A DNA stretch of 64,000 nt from Cylindrospermum sp. NIES-4074. GTDB taxonomy: Bacteria > Cyanobacteriota > Cyanobacteriia > Cyanobacteriales > Nostocaceae. A model generated the notes under the pieces. It did not search any database. It worked only from the letters and a program-made list of their open reading frames with translations, and was not told where the DNA came from. Numbering within the stretch: the stretch's first letter is position 1; each line of letters opens with the position of its first letter. Made by a program: the position numbers and the translations under genes. Below are positions 53,015 to 61,735 of the stretch, one piece after another. The stretch lies in NCBI GenBank assembly GCA_003994795.1, contig AP018269.1, forward strand, positions 1,987,346-2,051,345, in the 5' to 3' direction.

Positions 53015-53656
53015 ATGACTATGCTAAAAGCTGTAGACATTATGACTCAAGATGTTGCCACAATTCGCAGTTCCGCAACGGTGGCTGAAGCTGTCAGACT
53101 CTTAAAGGCAAGGGACTGGAAAGCGCTGGTTGTAGATCGTCGCCATGAACAAGATGCCTACGGCATGATTACTGAAAGCGATATTGTGTATAAAGTGATT
53201 GCTTATGGCAAAGATCCCTCTAAGGTGCGTGTTTATGAAGTGATGACCAAGCCTTGTATCGTCATCAATCCTGACCTTGGCTTAGAATATGTAGCGCGGT
53301 TATTTGCCGACCATAAGTTACACAGAGCGCCTGTTATTCAGAACCAATTATTGGGAATCATTTCCCTAGCTGACATCATAGCTAATAGTAAATTTCTTGA
53401 GCAACCCCATACTATTTTGCTAGAACAACAGCTTCAAGACGAAATTAAAAAAGCTCGTGCTGTTTGCGCTCAAAAAGGCATTCATTCAGAAGAATGTGCT
53501 GCGGCTTGGGATGTAATTGAGGAATTACAAGCTGAGATAGCACATCAACGGGCAGATAAAGTCTTAAAAACAGCCTTTGATGAATACTGCGATGAATATC
53601 CAGAAGCCAAAGGCATCTACGACAACAGGCAGATTATTTGGCCTGACGCTCGATAA
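53015..53656 (+). CDS. Tandem CBS-domain protein within the hox cluster
   Basis: 213 residues from ATG 53015 (GGAG about nine bases upstream; an in-frame start at 53000 is less likely). Two CBS domains, about 5-60 ([35 protein letters not shown]) and 70-130 ([36 protein letters not shown]), form a nucleotide-sensing Bateman module; a helical C-terminal tail of about 80 residues ([38 protein letters not shown]) follows and resembles the CP12 motif. It sits between hoxY and hoxH, 18 bases before hoxH. CBS-CP12 fusions are known in cyanobacteria; a regulatory tie to the hydrogenase is inferred. Confidence 0.85.
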   Translation: MTMLKAVDIMTQDVATIRSSATVAEAVRLLKARDWKALVVDRRHEQDAYGMITESDIVYKVIAYGKDPSKVRVYEVMTKPCIVINPDLGLEYVARLFADHKLHRAPVIQNQLLGIISLADIIANSKFLEQPHTILLEQQLQDEIKKARAVCAQKGIHSEECAAAWDVIEELQAEIAHQRADKVLKTAFDEYCDEYPEAKGIYDNRQIIWPDAR

Positions 53657-53673
53657 TACAGCACAATTCAGAA

Positions 53674-55146
53674 ATGAAAAAAGTAATCATCGACCCAGTT
53701 ACCCGAATTGAAGGACACGCCAAAATCAGTATTTATCTGGATGATGCAGGACAAGTGAGCGATGCTCGCTTTCATGTCACAGAATTTCGGGGTTTTGAAA
53801 AGTTTTGTGAGGGTCGTCCTTTATGGGAAATGCCAGGAATCACGGCGCGAATTTGTGGGATTTGTCCGGTGAGCCATTTGTTAGCTTCTGCCAAAGCAGG
53901 CGATCGCATTTTGGCGGTGACAATTCCCAAAGCAGCTGAAAAACTGCGCCGTTTGATGAATTTGGGGCAAATTATCCAATCCCACGCCCTCAGCTTCTTC
54001 CATCTCAGCGCCCCGGATTTATTATTAGGGATGGATAGCGACCCCGAAAAACGCAATATATTTGGCTTAATTGCCGCAGAACCAGAATTAGCCCGTGGGG
54101 GAATCCGCTTGCGTCAATTTGGACAAGAGATTATTGAAATATTGGGAGGGCGCAAAATTCATCCCTCATGGGCAGTTCCTGGTGGTGTTCGTGACCCCCT
54201 ATCAGCAGAGGGACGCACCCAGATTCAAAACCGGATTTCGGAAGTACGCACTACAGTATTAGATGCACTGGGTAAATTTAAACTTATCCTCGAAAATTAT
54301 CAACAAGAAACTCAAACCTTTGGCAACTTTCCAACATTATTTATGGGGTTAGTCACCCCTGAAGGTTTATGGGAAAACTACGATGGGCGTATTCGTTTTG
54401 TAGACAGTGCCGGGAATATTATTGCTGATCAACTTGATGCAACTCGCTATCAAGAATTTATCGGTGAAGCAGTGCAACCGGATTCATATTTAAAATCTCC
54501 CTATTATCGTCCTTTAGGGTATCCTCACTCTAGCGACCATTGTCGTTTAGATAGTGGAATTTATCGGGTAGGCCCCCTCGCACGTCTCAATATTTGTAGT
54601 CACATTGGTACGCCTTTAGCTGATGCCGAATTGAGAGAATTTAGAGATAGAGGCAAAGGCACTGTCACCTCATCATTTTTCTATCACTACGCCCGCTTAA
54701 TTGAAATTTTGGCATCAATTGAACATATTGAAATTTTGCTAGATGACCCAGATTTACTACTTGGGCAGAGCGTAGCCGAAGCCTCAACTCGACTGCGTGC
54801 TGATGCTGGCATTAACCAATTAGAAGCAGTAGGTGTAAGTGAAGCCCCACGGGGCACATTATTTCATCATTATCAAGTAGATGAAAATGGTTTACTGCAA
54901 AAAGTAAATTTAATCATTGCCACTGGTCAAAATAATCTAGCAATGAATCGCACAGTAGCCCAAATTGCGCGGTATTTTATTCACGGTTCAGAAATTCATG
55001 AAGGGATGTTAAACCGAGTTGAGGCAGGAATTAGAGCTTTTGACCCTTGTTTGAGTTGTTCAACTCATGCGGCGGGACAAATGCCTTTACATATTCAATT
55101 AGTTAGCAAAGATGGGAGTGTTGTTAATGAAGTTTGGCGAGAGTAA
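53674..55146 (+). CDS. hoxH: Bidirectional hydrogenase large subunit HoxH
   Basis: 490 residues, the [NiFe] active-site subunit. Nickel ligands: C61 and C64 in [11 protein letters not shown]459 and C462 in DPCLSCSTH. The tail after H465 (25 residues) should be removed by a HoxW-type protease on maturation. Residues about 364-372 (GQSVAEAST) are encoded by a dispersed GCAGAGCGTAGCCGAAGC-type repeat (54764-54791) and look like an insertion. It starts 18 bases after the CBS gene. A degraded hoxW remnant lies 1.4 kb downstream, so the processing protease must be encoded elsewhere. Confidence 0.97.
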   Translation: MKKVIIDPVTRIEGHAKISIYLDDAGQVSDARFHVTEFRGFEKFCEGRPLWEMPGITARICGICPVSHLLASAKAGDRILAVTIPKAAEKLRRLMNLGQIIQSHALSFFHLSAPDLLLGMDSDPEKRNIFGLIAAEPELARGGIRLRQFGQEIIEILGGRKIHPSWAVPGGVRDPLSAEGRTQIQNRISEVRTTVLDALGKFKLILENYQQETQTFGNFPTLFMGLVTPEGLWENYDGRIRFVDSAGNIIADQLDATRYQEFIGEAVQPDSYLKSPYYRPLGYPHSSDHCRLDSGIYRVGPLARLNICSHIGTPLADAELREFRDRGKGTVTSSFFYHYARLIEILASIEHIEILLDDPDLLLGQSVAEASTRLRADAGINQLEAVGVSEAPRGTLFHHYQVDENGLLQKVNLIIATGQNNLAMNRTVAQIARYFIHGSEIHEGMLNRVEAGIRAFDPCLSCSTHAAGQMPLHIQLVSKDGSVVNEVWRE

Positions 55147-55181
55147 CACTTATTCGTAATTCTGTAATTAAGCCTAAAGGA

Positions 55182-56126
55182 TTACTGTTTATTCCCACCA
55201 ACTGAAGTGACGGTTTGTGGTGTTCGTTTTAGATAAACACCAATATGAGATGTTCTTAAGTCTTCTTCATCTGTATATTGAATACACGGGTTAATTTCAG
55301 TCGGTAATGCCTTGTCCTGACGAGACCACTCAAATACAAATTTGAAATCTAAGGTTTTGAGGTTGGAAAATATTTCTTGCCATTGACTTCGCCGAATTCT
55401 ATTTCCCCACCTTGTTTGCAACTCTCTTGAATAATCTTCTGGTGAATAAACTAAAAAATTAAAAGGGTTATTTTCTAAATCTCTATGATCTGTTAAATGA
55501 ATAAGGTGAAACATAAAACCCTCTTCAGAAAGTTCACGTTCAAGATTTTCCAGCATTGGGATAATATCTGCTACTGGTACATGCTCTAATACAGATTTTG
55601 AAAATATAAAATCTAGATTTTCTTCAATAGGTAGCTTTTGAGATAAATCAACAGGGGAAATGTATTCTATGCCAAAATTTCGTAATGTTTGGATTGAAAA
55701 CCTTTTAACTGAGAGTAAATTGTCCAAACGTGATTTAATAAGATGTCTGTCTTCAAAATTAGACAAACTATCTAGGATACTCCAGTTTACAGACTGAGAT
55801 ACTGCTTTAGAAATATATTGGCACTGCAATAATGGTTCAATATCTGTTGCATAAATTCTTCTAGCTCCAAGCAGGTAAAATACCAACGTATGAGTTAGTA
55901 ACCAACCACTGCCAACTTCAAGACAAACTTTATTTCTTAATACATATTTTTCTTGTCCGGTATAAAGCATATAAAATCCAATTTCATTGGCACAAATATC
56001 TAGCTTTTTACCTGAAGATGCTAATTTATTAGCATGATTTTTGTTATATATATATTGATATGTCTTCGATGCTCTAATGATTGATTTTATTGTTTCAGGA
56101 AGGATATTCTTCACTAATTTTTTCAT
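55182..56126 (-). CDS. Class I SAM-dependent methyltransferase-like protein
   Basis: 314 residues. A Rossmann methyltransferase core is suggested by KVCLEVGSGWLLTHTLVFYLLGARRIYATDIEP (about 67-99: motif I with the Asp-Ile end of strand 2) and ENLDFIFSKSVLEHVPVADIIPMLENLERELSEEGFMFHLIHLTDH (about 170-215). The first about 60 residues are basic and helical. No signal peptide. The substrate is unknown; proteins of this kind are often in glycan or lipid biosynthesis, but no such neighbours are visible. It converges on hoxH and its start is followed by a 640-base gene-poor region. Confidence 0.75.
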   Translation of the reverse strand: MKKLVKNILPETIKSIIRASKTYQYIYNKNHANKLASSGKKLDICANEIGFYMLYTGQEKYVLRNKVCLEVGSGWLLTHTLVFYLLGARRIYATDIEPLLQCQYISKAVSQSVNWSILDSLSNFEDRHLIKSRLDNLLSVKRFSIQTLRNFGIEYISPVDLSQKLPIEENLDFIFSKSVLEHVPVADIIPMLENLERELSEEGFMFHLIHLTDHRDLENNPFNFLVYSPEDYSRELQTRWGNRIRRSQWQEIFSNLKTLDFKFVFEWSRQDKALPTEINPCIQYTDEEDLRTSHIGVYLKRTPQTVTSVGGNKQ

Positions 56127-56765
56127 GGTTACTGTTCCAGTTCGTAAATGAATAAAGATTAGCCCTGTTGTGTCTTTCTCGGAAAAGAATAATTGAAGCT
56201 AAATTATAGACTTTGATTCAATCCAGGTTTTAGGATTTATTTCCTGATAGAAACTAAAACTTATAGACAAAAGCGGAAACCAAAGCCCTGTAAACGTTTG
56301 ATTTAACTAAATTGGGTTATTCAAAAGTGACAGAAGAGCTTTAGTTAAAGAAATAATACCCTTTAAGTTTTTTTTAAAATAAAAACTTCATAATTATATA
56401 TAGATGATAACGCCGCTTTTCAACTGGCGTTGAGCGAAAACTTACTGAGAGAAGACCTGAACCCAGTTGAAGAAACCGAAGGTATACTGCAACTACTGGC
56501 TCTCAGAGCAAACGACACAATATGCAGATTTGACAGGTGGTGGTTTGATTTTAACGAAGCTTTAAAACAATGAATTGCAATGTCATAGCGATTGGTTATG
56601 GTAATGAGTTGCGTAGTGATGATGGAGCAAACGCAGATTTACAAAGCGCTTCAAGGAGTCCGGGGGCGCAAAAGTGTGGATATCGCTGCCCTTGAGCAAT
56701 TAATGGTGGTATTTAGTCAATTAGTTGTGGAACAGCGTTAGATTAAGGAAATCGATATTAACCCC
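56127..56765. other. Gene-poor region containing two joined remnants
   Basis: The left 440 bases are AT-rich with no supported gene; a piece at 56425-56520 may be further decayed coding sequence. From 56570 the hoxW remnant and then the acyl-CoA synthetase remnant occur, listed separately. Confidence 0.5.
56570..56635 (+). pseudogene. hoxW: 5' remnant of the hydrogenase maturation protease gene hoxW
   Basis: From ATG 56570 the frame reads MNCNVIAIGYGNELRSDDGA, the start of HoxW-type hydrogenase-specific endopeptidases, including the nickel-site Glu (GNELRSDD). Homology stops after about 20 codons and the sequence switches to another gene. The remaining about 130 residues are missing, so this copy cannot function. 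Confidence 0.65.
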
Positions 56766-57431
56766 TTGCTGGCTTCATCTGAGCAATTAATTGCCCTCGA
56801 TGCGCGGATGATTCTTCTCTGCGAGACGCTTCGCGAACATCAGCCAGATGTCAAGGAGGAGCAATTACCAAAGTTAGCGATTCGACCCTATCCTACACAA
56901 TATGTCTGCGAGTGGATGATGAAAGATGGCACTCCTGCTATCATCCGTCCCATCCGTCCAGAAGATGAGCCGCTGATGGTGCAATTTCACAAAACACTCT
57001 CAGAGCAAAGCGTTTATTTTCGTTATTTTCATTTAATTAAGCTCCAGTCGAGAGTAGCTCATGAACGGTTAACACGCATCTGCTTTATTGATTACGATCG
57101 CGAAATCGCCCTAGTTGTCGAAGCTCAAAATCCCGAAACGCAGACACGGGAAATCTTGGCAGTTGGTCGATTGAGCAAATTGCATGGCACGAATGAAGCC
57201 GAATTTGCTATTGTAGTTGGCGATCGCACTCAGTTTCAGGGTATAGGAACCGAATTACTGCGACGGTTACTGCAAGTTAGTCGAGATGAGCAACTAAATA
57301 GAATCACTGCTGATATCTTAGTTGACAATTATGGTATGCAAAAAGTTTGTGAAAAACTAGGTTTTCGCATCAAACGCACAGATGATCCCACTGTAGTTAA
57401 AGCCGAAATCGATCTGAATAAACAAAATTAA
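56630..57431 (+). pseudogene. C-terminal remnant of an acyl-CoA synthetase (NDP-forming)/GNAT fusion
   Basis: In one frame: KALQGVRGRKSVDIAALEQL, an in-frame TAG at 56739-56741, then IKEIDINPLLASSEQLIALDAR, end of an ATP-grasp acyl-CoA synthetase domain, followed by RPYPTQYVCEWMMKDGTPAIIRPIRPEDEPLMVQFH and a complete GNAT domain (AEFAIVVGDRTQFQGIGTELLRRLL, about 57190-57270). Full-length relatives have about 900 residues (Pat-like lysine acetyltransferases). About two thirds at the 5' end are missing. Part after the stop (56766-57431, 221 residues) could still be translated as a free GNAT. A repeat encoding ILLCETLREH interrupts the link. Confidence 0.72.
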
Positions 57432-57525
57432 CGTGAGTTCGAGGGTTAGAAACAGGAAAAAAGCCCGCCAGCGATGAATTTGCTCAACTGGACAGGCATG
57501 GCGCGATCGCTATTTGGAATTGAGT

Positions 57526-57816
57526 TTATTTTTTGGTAAAATGGCGATCGCCTTTGGCGGGGCGTAGCCCATCGCGTTTTTTCTCTTCCTCCTCTCGGCG
57601 GCTAATGTGTTGCAGTACCGGGACGCACTGGTTAATTAGCCAAATCAGCGTTTCTGTCACCGAGTCACCTTGTTGAATCCGGTCTGTAGCTTGGATACCC
57701 ATAAGTGAGGTTTGCATAATCAGTAAAATAGTGATTATTTTTTTGGCTTTGTTTTTTGTTGAGAGTAATCTTTTTGCGTATTCAGCAGGAAGATTTTTAA
57801 ATGATTTTGCGGGCAT
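57526..57816 (-). CDS. Small hypothetical protein with repeat-derived C-terminus
   Basis: 96 residues. The start ATG at 57816 has AAGGAG nine bases upstream, which supports a real gene. N-terminal PAKSFKNLPAEYAKRLLSTKNKAKK is basic and helical, then IITILLIMQTSLMGIQATDRIQQGDSVTETLIWLINQCVPVLQHIS is fairly hydrophobic but not a clear membrane segment. The last about 16 residues (RDGLRPAKGDRHFTKK) are encoded by a dispersed GGCGATGGGCTACGCCCCGCC-type repeat carrying a HIP1 site and are probably an extension. I recognise no family. It is divergent from the NACHT gene. Confidence 0.55.
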   Translation of the reverse strand: MPAKSFKNLPAEYAKRLLSTKNKAKKIITILLIMQTSLMGIQATDRIQQGDSVTETLIWLINQCVPVLQHISRREEEEKKRDGLRPAKGDRHFTKK

Positions 57817-58006
57817 TGTTCAAACTCCTTAGCGTTGATAATTCAACAAATATCCGCTTCACCCCATAGCAGACTAGAAGCCAGTGAATGCAGATTGATG
57901 CGAGTACCAATCTGCACCCTAAAATTTCTTTTAAGTACAAAATCATCTTTGGCGATCAGAAATCGCACAGTGTAGAATATGTCTATGCCAAACGAATCCG
58001 CGACTA

Positions 58007-61000
58007 ATGAATCAAACGCGCAAACCCAAAGGTTTTTTCGCTAGCAAGGAAGGTTTAGAAAAACTCCAAGCAAAAAAGCGGGAGAAAGGTTATAAGTATG
58101 AAGACATTAGAAAACAAGCAAATGTTACTCTTGATCAGGTTAAGCGACTGTTTAACCCACACTGGAAATACAAAATTGGTACAGAAGCAATTGAATTAAT
58201 TGCTGGTGTTCTCGACTTGCAACCAGAGGAGATTGTTGAATTTGATGCGTGGCATTCATCAGCTAACGTTACTGATTTAGAGATAACAGAGTTTGACTGG
58301 CGTGATATTTGCCACAAAAGGCTGAAACAGCAGCAAGAAGATGCAAAACGCAGACGCAAAGCCACAGAGAAAGGATTTGAAGTCAATGTTTATGTTCCTT
58401 TAGAACTGGTGGAACGCAAACAGCAGCAACGCCGAGGTGAACACGAACAGCGAGAGCTAGAAAATGTCTATGCATTAGAGAAAGAAGTCATTGTCAAAAC
58501 TTATGAACATGGCGACTTTCTTCAACAAGTGATTGGACAAAAACCAGCCGGAAATCACAAGCATATTGCCATCATCGGAGAACCAGGTGCAGGTAAAACA
58601 ACTTTATTAACTAATATCGCCTCTTTTATTAAAGATAAAACTGAAGATTTACCCATCTTTGTATCCCTGGCTAACTTGCAAGGAAAGACTATTGAAAACT
58701 ATTTACTCAAAATCTGGCTGCCTCAAGCCATGAGATTATTTAAAGTTGTCGTCACTCCAGAAATTGAAAATCAGTTAATCGAACGCTTTAACAAAGGAGG
58801 TGTTTGGCTGCTATTAGATGGTGTGGATGAAATGGGTGAAAATTCTCCCATCCAAGCATTAACTAAAATTAATAATGAACTCACAGAATGGCTGAGACAG
58901 GGGCGGGTGGTGCTGACTTGTCGGTTAAATGTTTGGGATACCAATGTTAATAATACACTTACAGGTTTTGACACCTATAAAACCCAAGAGTTTAAACCAG
59001 AGCAAATTGACGAATTCATTCAGCAATGGTTTATCTGTGCTGAAAAGCAACAGCGCGGTGAAGAACTCAAGGCGAAATTAAAAGCAACTAAATATGAAAA
59101 AATCTGTAAATTGGTAACAAATCCTTTGCGGTTGGCGCTGTTGTGTCAAACTTTTTATCTGGATAAGCAAGGAGAATTGCCAGAAACTAAAGCCGCACTT
59201 TATGAGAGATTTACCCGCTATTTCTATGAGTGGAAACATGAACGGGTTTGTGAACTGATTAACTCTGATAATTTGAAAGATGAATTACATAATGCTTTAA
59301 GTAAATTGGCTTTTGCAGGTATTAACAGTCCGGCTAGATTTCGCTTGAAGCGGAGTTTAGCACGGCAACAAATGGGTGAAAAGCTGTTTAAATTAGCTTG
59401 TGATGTCGGTTGGTTGAATTTAGTAGACAGGTTAGAAAGAAATGATGAAGAAGTTTATGCTTTCTTTCATCCCAACTTTCAGGAATATTTTGCAGCGTTA
59501 AAGGTTAATGATTGGCGCGAGTTTTTTAAACATATTCCCAACAAACCTACGCAAGGTGTTTACCGCATTTTTGAACCGCAGTGGAAGGAAGTAATTTTGC
59601 TGTGGTTGGGAAGAGAAGATGTAGAGCCGAGAGAGAAAGAAGCGTTTATTAAAGCGTTGGTAGAATTTGATGATCAATGTGGAAATTGGAGCAATATCCA
59701 TCAAGTAAAACATGGATATTATAAATTTAGAGCTTATTTTATTGCTGCTGCGGGTATTACAGAGTTTAAATATTCCCAAGCAAAGGAAATAGTTGAGCAA
59801 ATCCTTAGATGGGGCTTTGGTCTGTTCGATATTGCTAAACAGCAATTGAAATTTGTTTACCCAATTGCAAACGGAGCAAAAGCAGCACTCCTACAAATAG
59901 AACGCGCAACAGCCATTGATGCCTTGGTGAAGTTAATAGCCGACTCCAATGTGGATGACTTTACCAAATACCAAGCGGCATCTAGCTTAGGGGAAATTGA
60001 CCCTGGCAACAAAACAGCCATTGATGCCTTGGTGAAGTTAATAGCCGACTCCAATGTAGATGACTCTACCAAACTCTTTGCGGCATCTAGCTTAGGGGAA
60101 ATTGGCTTTGGCAACAAAACAGCCATTGATGCCTTGGTGAACTTAATCGCCGACTCCAATGTAGATGATGATACCAAACGCTTTGCGGCATCTAGCTTAG
60201 GGAAAATTGGCTTTGGCAACAAAACAGCCATTGATGCCTTGGTGAACTTAATCGCCGACTCCAATGTAGATGATGATACCAAACGCTTTGCGGCATCTAG
60301 CTTAGGGAAAATTGGCTTTGGCAACAAAACAGCCATTGATGCCTTGGTGAACTTAATCGCCGACTCCAATGTAGATGACTTTACCAAATACCAAGCGACA
60401 TCTAGCTTAGGGCAAATTGACCCTGGCAACCAAACAGCCATTGATGCCTTGGTGAAGTTAATAGCCGACTCCAATGTAGATGACTCTACCAAACGCTTTG
60501 CGGCATCTAGCTTAGGGGAAATTGGCTTTGGCAACAAAACAGCCATTGATGCCTTGGTGAAGTTAATCGCCGACTCCAATGTGCGTGACTCTACCAAACT
60601 CTTTGCGGCCTCTAGCTTAGGGGAAATTGGCTTTGGCAACAAAACAGCCATTGATGCCTTGGTGAAGTTAATCGCCGACTCCAATGTGCGTGACTCTACC
60701 AAATGCCAAGCGGTATCTAGCTTAGGGAAAATTGGCTCTGGCAACCAAACTGCCATTGATGCCTTGGTGAAGTTAATCGCCGACTCCAATGTGGATGACT
60801 TTACCAAATCCGAAGCGGCATACAATTTAGGGAAAATTGACCCTGGCAACCAAACTGCCATTGATGCCTTGGTGAAGTTAATCGCCGACTCCAATGTGCA
60901 TGAATCTACCAAATACCAAGCGGTATTTAGCTTAGGGGAAATTGACCCTGGCAACCAAACTGCCATTGATGCCTTGGTGAACTTAATCGCCGACTCGAAT

Positions 61001-61624
61001 GTGAATGACTATACCAAACGTTATGCGGTATCTAGCTTAGGGGAAATTTTGACAAAAGAACAGATGGCGAGTGTTGTCACTATTTTGAAGAATTGTTTAT
61101 CAGATAAAATTTATAAAAGTAATTTTGACCTCTTCAAGGAATGTTACTCCCTCTTCTGGGACTGCGCCCAAAATCTAACCTACCCAGATTTTTATCAAGC
61201 ATGGCACGCTGGGGAAGACTCAGAAAATTTAGATTTGCCTAGCCAGACTTTTACACCCCAACGCTTGCAAGCTGCCATTAACAACGATCGCATACTCAGT
61301 CAAACTATCCACCTCATCTGCATTGATACTAGCAAGTTTATAGACCCCAATAAACCAGCATCTAAAATTTATACTGAAATCGTCAAAGCAGGCTGTCCCA
61401 AGTGCGAAGATGGCACACCAACGACAATGACGGAACTTCAAACCTATTGGGATTTGCTCAAAACTGACAAACGTGTGGTTTTAGTGTTTTATCAAGGTAT
61501 GGGTTCACAATCAGAACAATTAAGCGATCGCATTCTCAACAACCTCAGCAAATTTGACAAGGCTATTTGTGTCACCAGGAACCAAGGAATCGACGATATT
61601 TTAAATAGGCTGCGGAGTCTGTAA
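58007..61624 (+). CDS. NACHT-HEAT repeat protein (STAND NTPase, bNACHT-like)
   Basis: 1205 residues. An N-terminal helix-turn-helix-like domain (about 10-75: GLEKLQAKKREKGYKYEDIRKQANVTLDQVKRLF) precedes a NACHT ATPase: Walker A GEPGAGKT (191-198), Walker B WLLLDGVDE (267-275) and winged-helix-type region to about 500. Residues about 635-1019 are eleven 35-residue HEAT-like repeats, (N)(K/Q)TAIDALVKLIADSNV-DxTK-xAASSLGEIxxG. The last about 185 residues (HLICIDTSKFI..., VVLVFYQGMGSQSEQLSDRI, CVTRNQGIDDIL) resemble the C-terminal domain of cyanobacterial NACHT proteins. Bacterial NACHT proteins include phage-defence NLR-like sensors. The repeats would be the sensing arm. Standalone gene; start ATG 58007. 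Confidence 0.92.
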   Translation: MNQTRKPKGFFASKEGLEKLQAKKREKGYKYEDIRKQANVTLDQVKRLFNPHWKYKIGTEAIELIAGVLDLQPEEIVEFDAWHSSANVTDLEITEFDWRDICHKRLKQQQEDAKRRRKATEKGFEVNVYVPLELVERKQQQRRGEHEQRELENVYALEKEVIVKTYEHGDFLQQVIGQKPAGNHKHIAIIGEPGAGKTTLLTNIASFIKDKTEDLPIFVSLANLQGKTIENYLLKIWLPQAMRLFKVVVTPEIENQLIERFNKGGVWLLLDGVDEMGENSPIQALTKINNELTEWLRQGRVVLTCRLNVWDTNVNNTLTGFDTYKTQEFKPEQIDEFIQQWFICAEKQQRGEELKAKLKATKYEKICKLVTNPLRLALLCQTFYLDKQGELPETKAALYERFTRYFYEWKHERVCELINSDNLKDELHNALSKLAFAGINSPARFRLKRSLARQQMGEKLFKLACDVGWLNLVDRLERNDEEVYAFFHPNFQEYFAALKVNDWREFFKHIPNKPTQGVYRIFEPQWKEVILLWLGREDVEPREKEAFIKALVEFDDQCGNWSNIHQVKHGYYKFRAYFIAAAGITEFKYSQAKEIVEQILRWGFGLFDIAKQQLKFVYPIANGAKAALLQIERATAIDALVKLIADSNVDDFTKYQAASSLGEIDPGNKTAIDALVKLIADSNVDDSTKLFAASSLGEIGFGNKTAIDALVNLIADSNVDDDTKRFAASSLGKIGFGNKTAIDALVNLIADSNVDDDTKRFAASSLGKIGFGNKTAIDALVNLIADSNVDDFTKYQATSSLGQIDPGNQTAIDALVKLIADSNVDDSTKRFAASSLGEIGFGNKTAIDALVKLIADSNVRDSTKLFAASSLGEIGFGNKTAIDALVKLIADSNVRDSTKCQAVSSLGKIGSGNQTAIDALVKLIADSNVDDFTKSEAAYNLGKIDPGNQTAIDALVKLIADSNVHESTKYQAVFSLGEIDPGNQTAIDALVNLIADSNVNDYTKRYAVSSLGEILTKEQMASVVTILKNCLSDKIYKSNFDLFKECYSLFWDCAQNLTYPDFYQAWHAGEDSENLDLPSQTFTPQRLQAAINNDRILSQTIHLICIDTSKFIDPNKPASKIYTEIVKAGCPKCEDGTPTTMTELQTYWDLLKTDKRVVLVFYQGMGSQSEQLSDRILNNLSKFDKAICVTRNQGIDDILNRLRSL
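59909..61063 (+). repeat. Eleven tandem 105-bp repeats inside the NACHT gene
   Basis: Each unit begins at ACAGCCATTGATGCC: 59909, 60014, 60119, 60224, 60329, 60434, 60539, 60644, 60749, 60854 and 60959, all exactly 105 bases apart. Units three and four (60119-60223 and 60224-60328) look identical base for base. Variation in the others is concentrated at the codons after SNV, where the exposed helix residues lie. Confidence 0.9.
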
Positions 61625-61735
61625 TTCAATCGTGATGTAAAAATTTATCAACAAATCCTACCGAGATGCTGAATCTGAACAAACATAATTAATAGATTTA
61701 AGTAATTTTTTCTAAAAAAGCTGAAGGAGAACCTG

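Noticed and set aside
59857-60966. A 369-codon frame on the minus strand opposite the NACHT repeats
   Set aside because: It exists only because the 105-base repeat lacks stops in that frame; its translation is the antisense of the HEAT array, with no own start signal or family.
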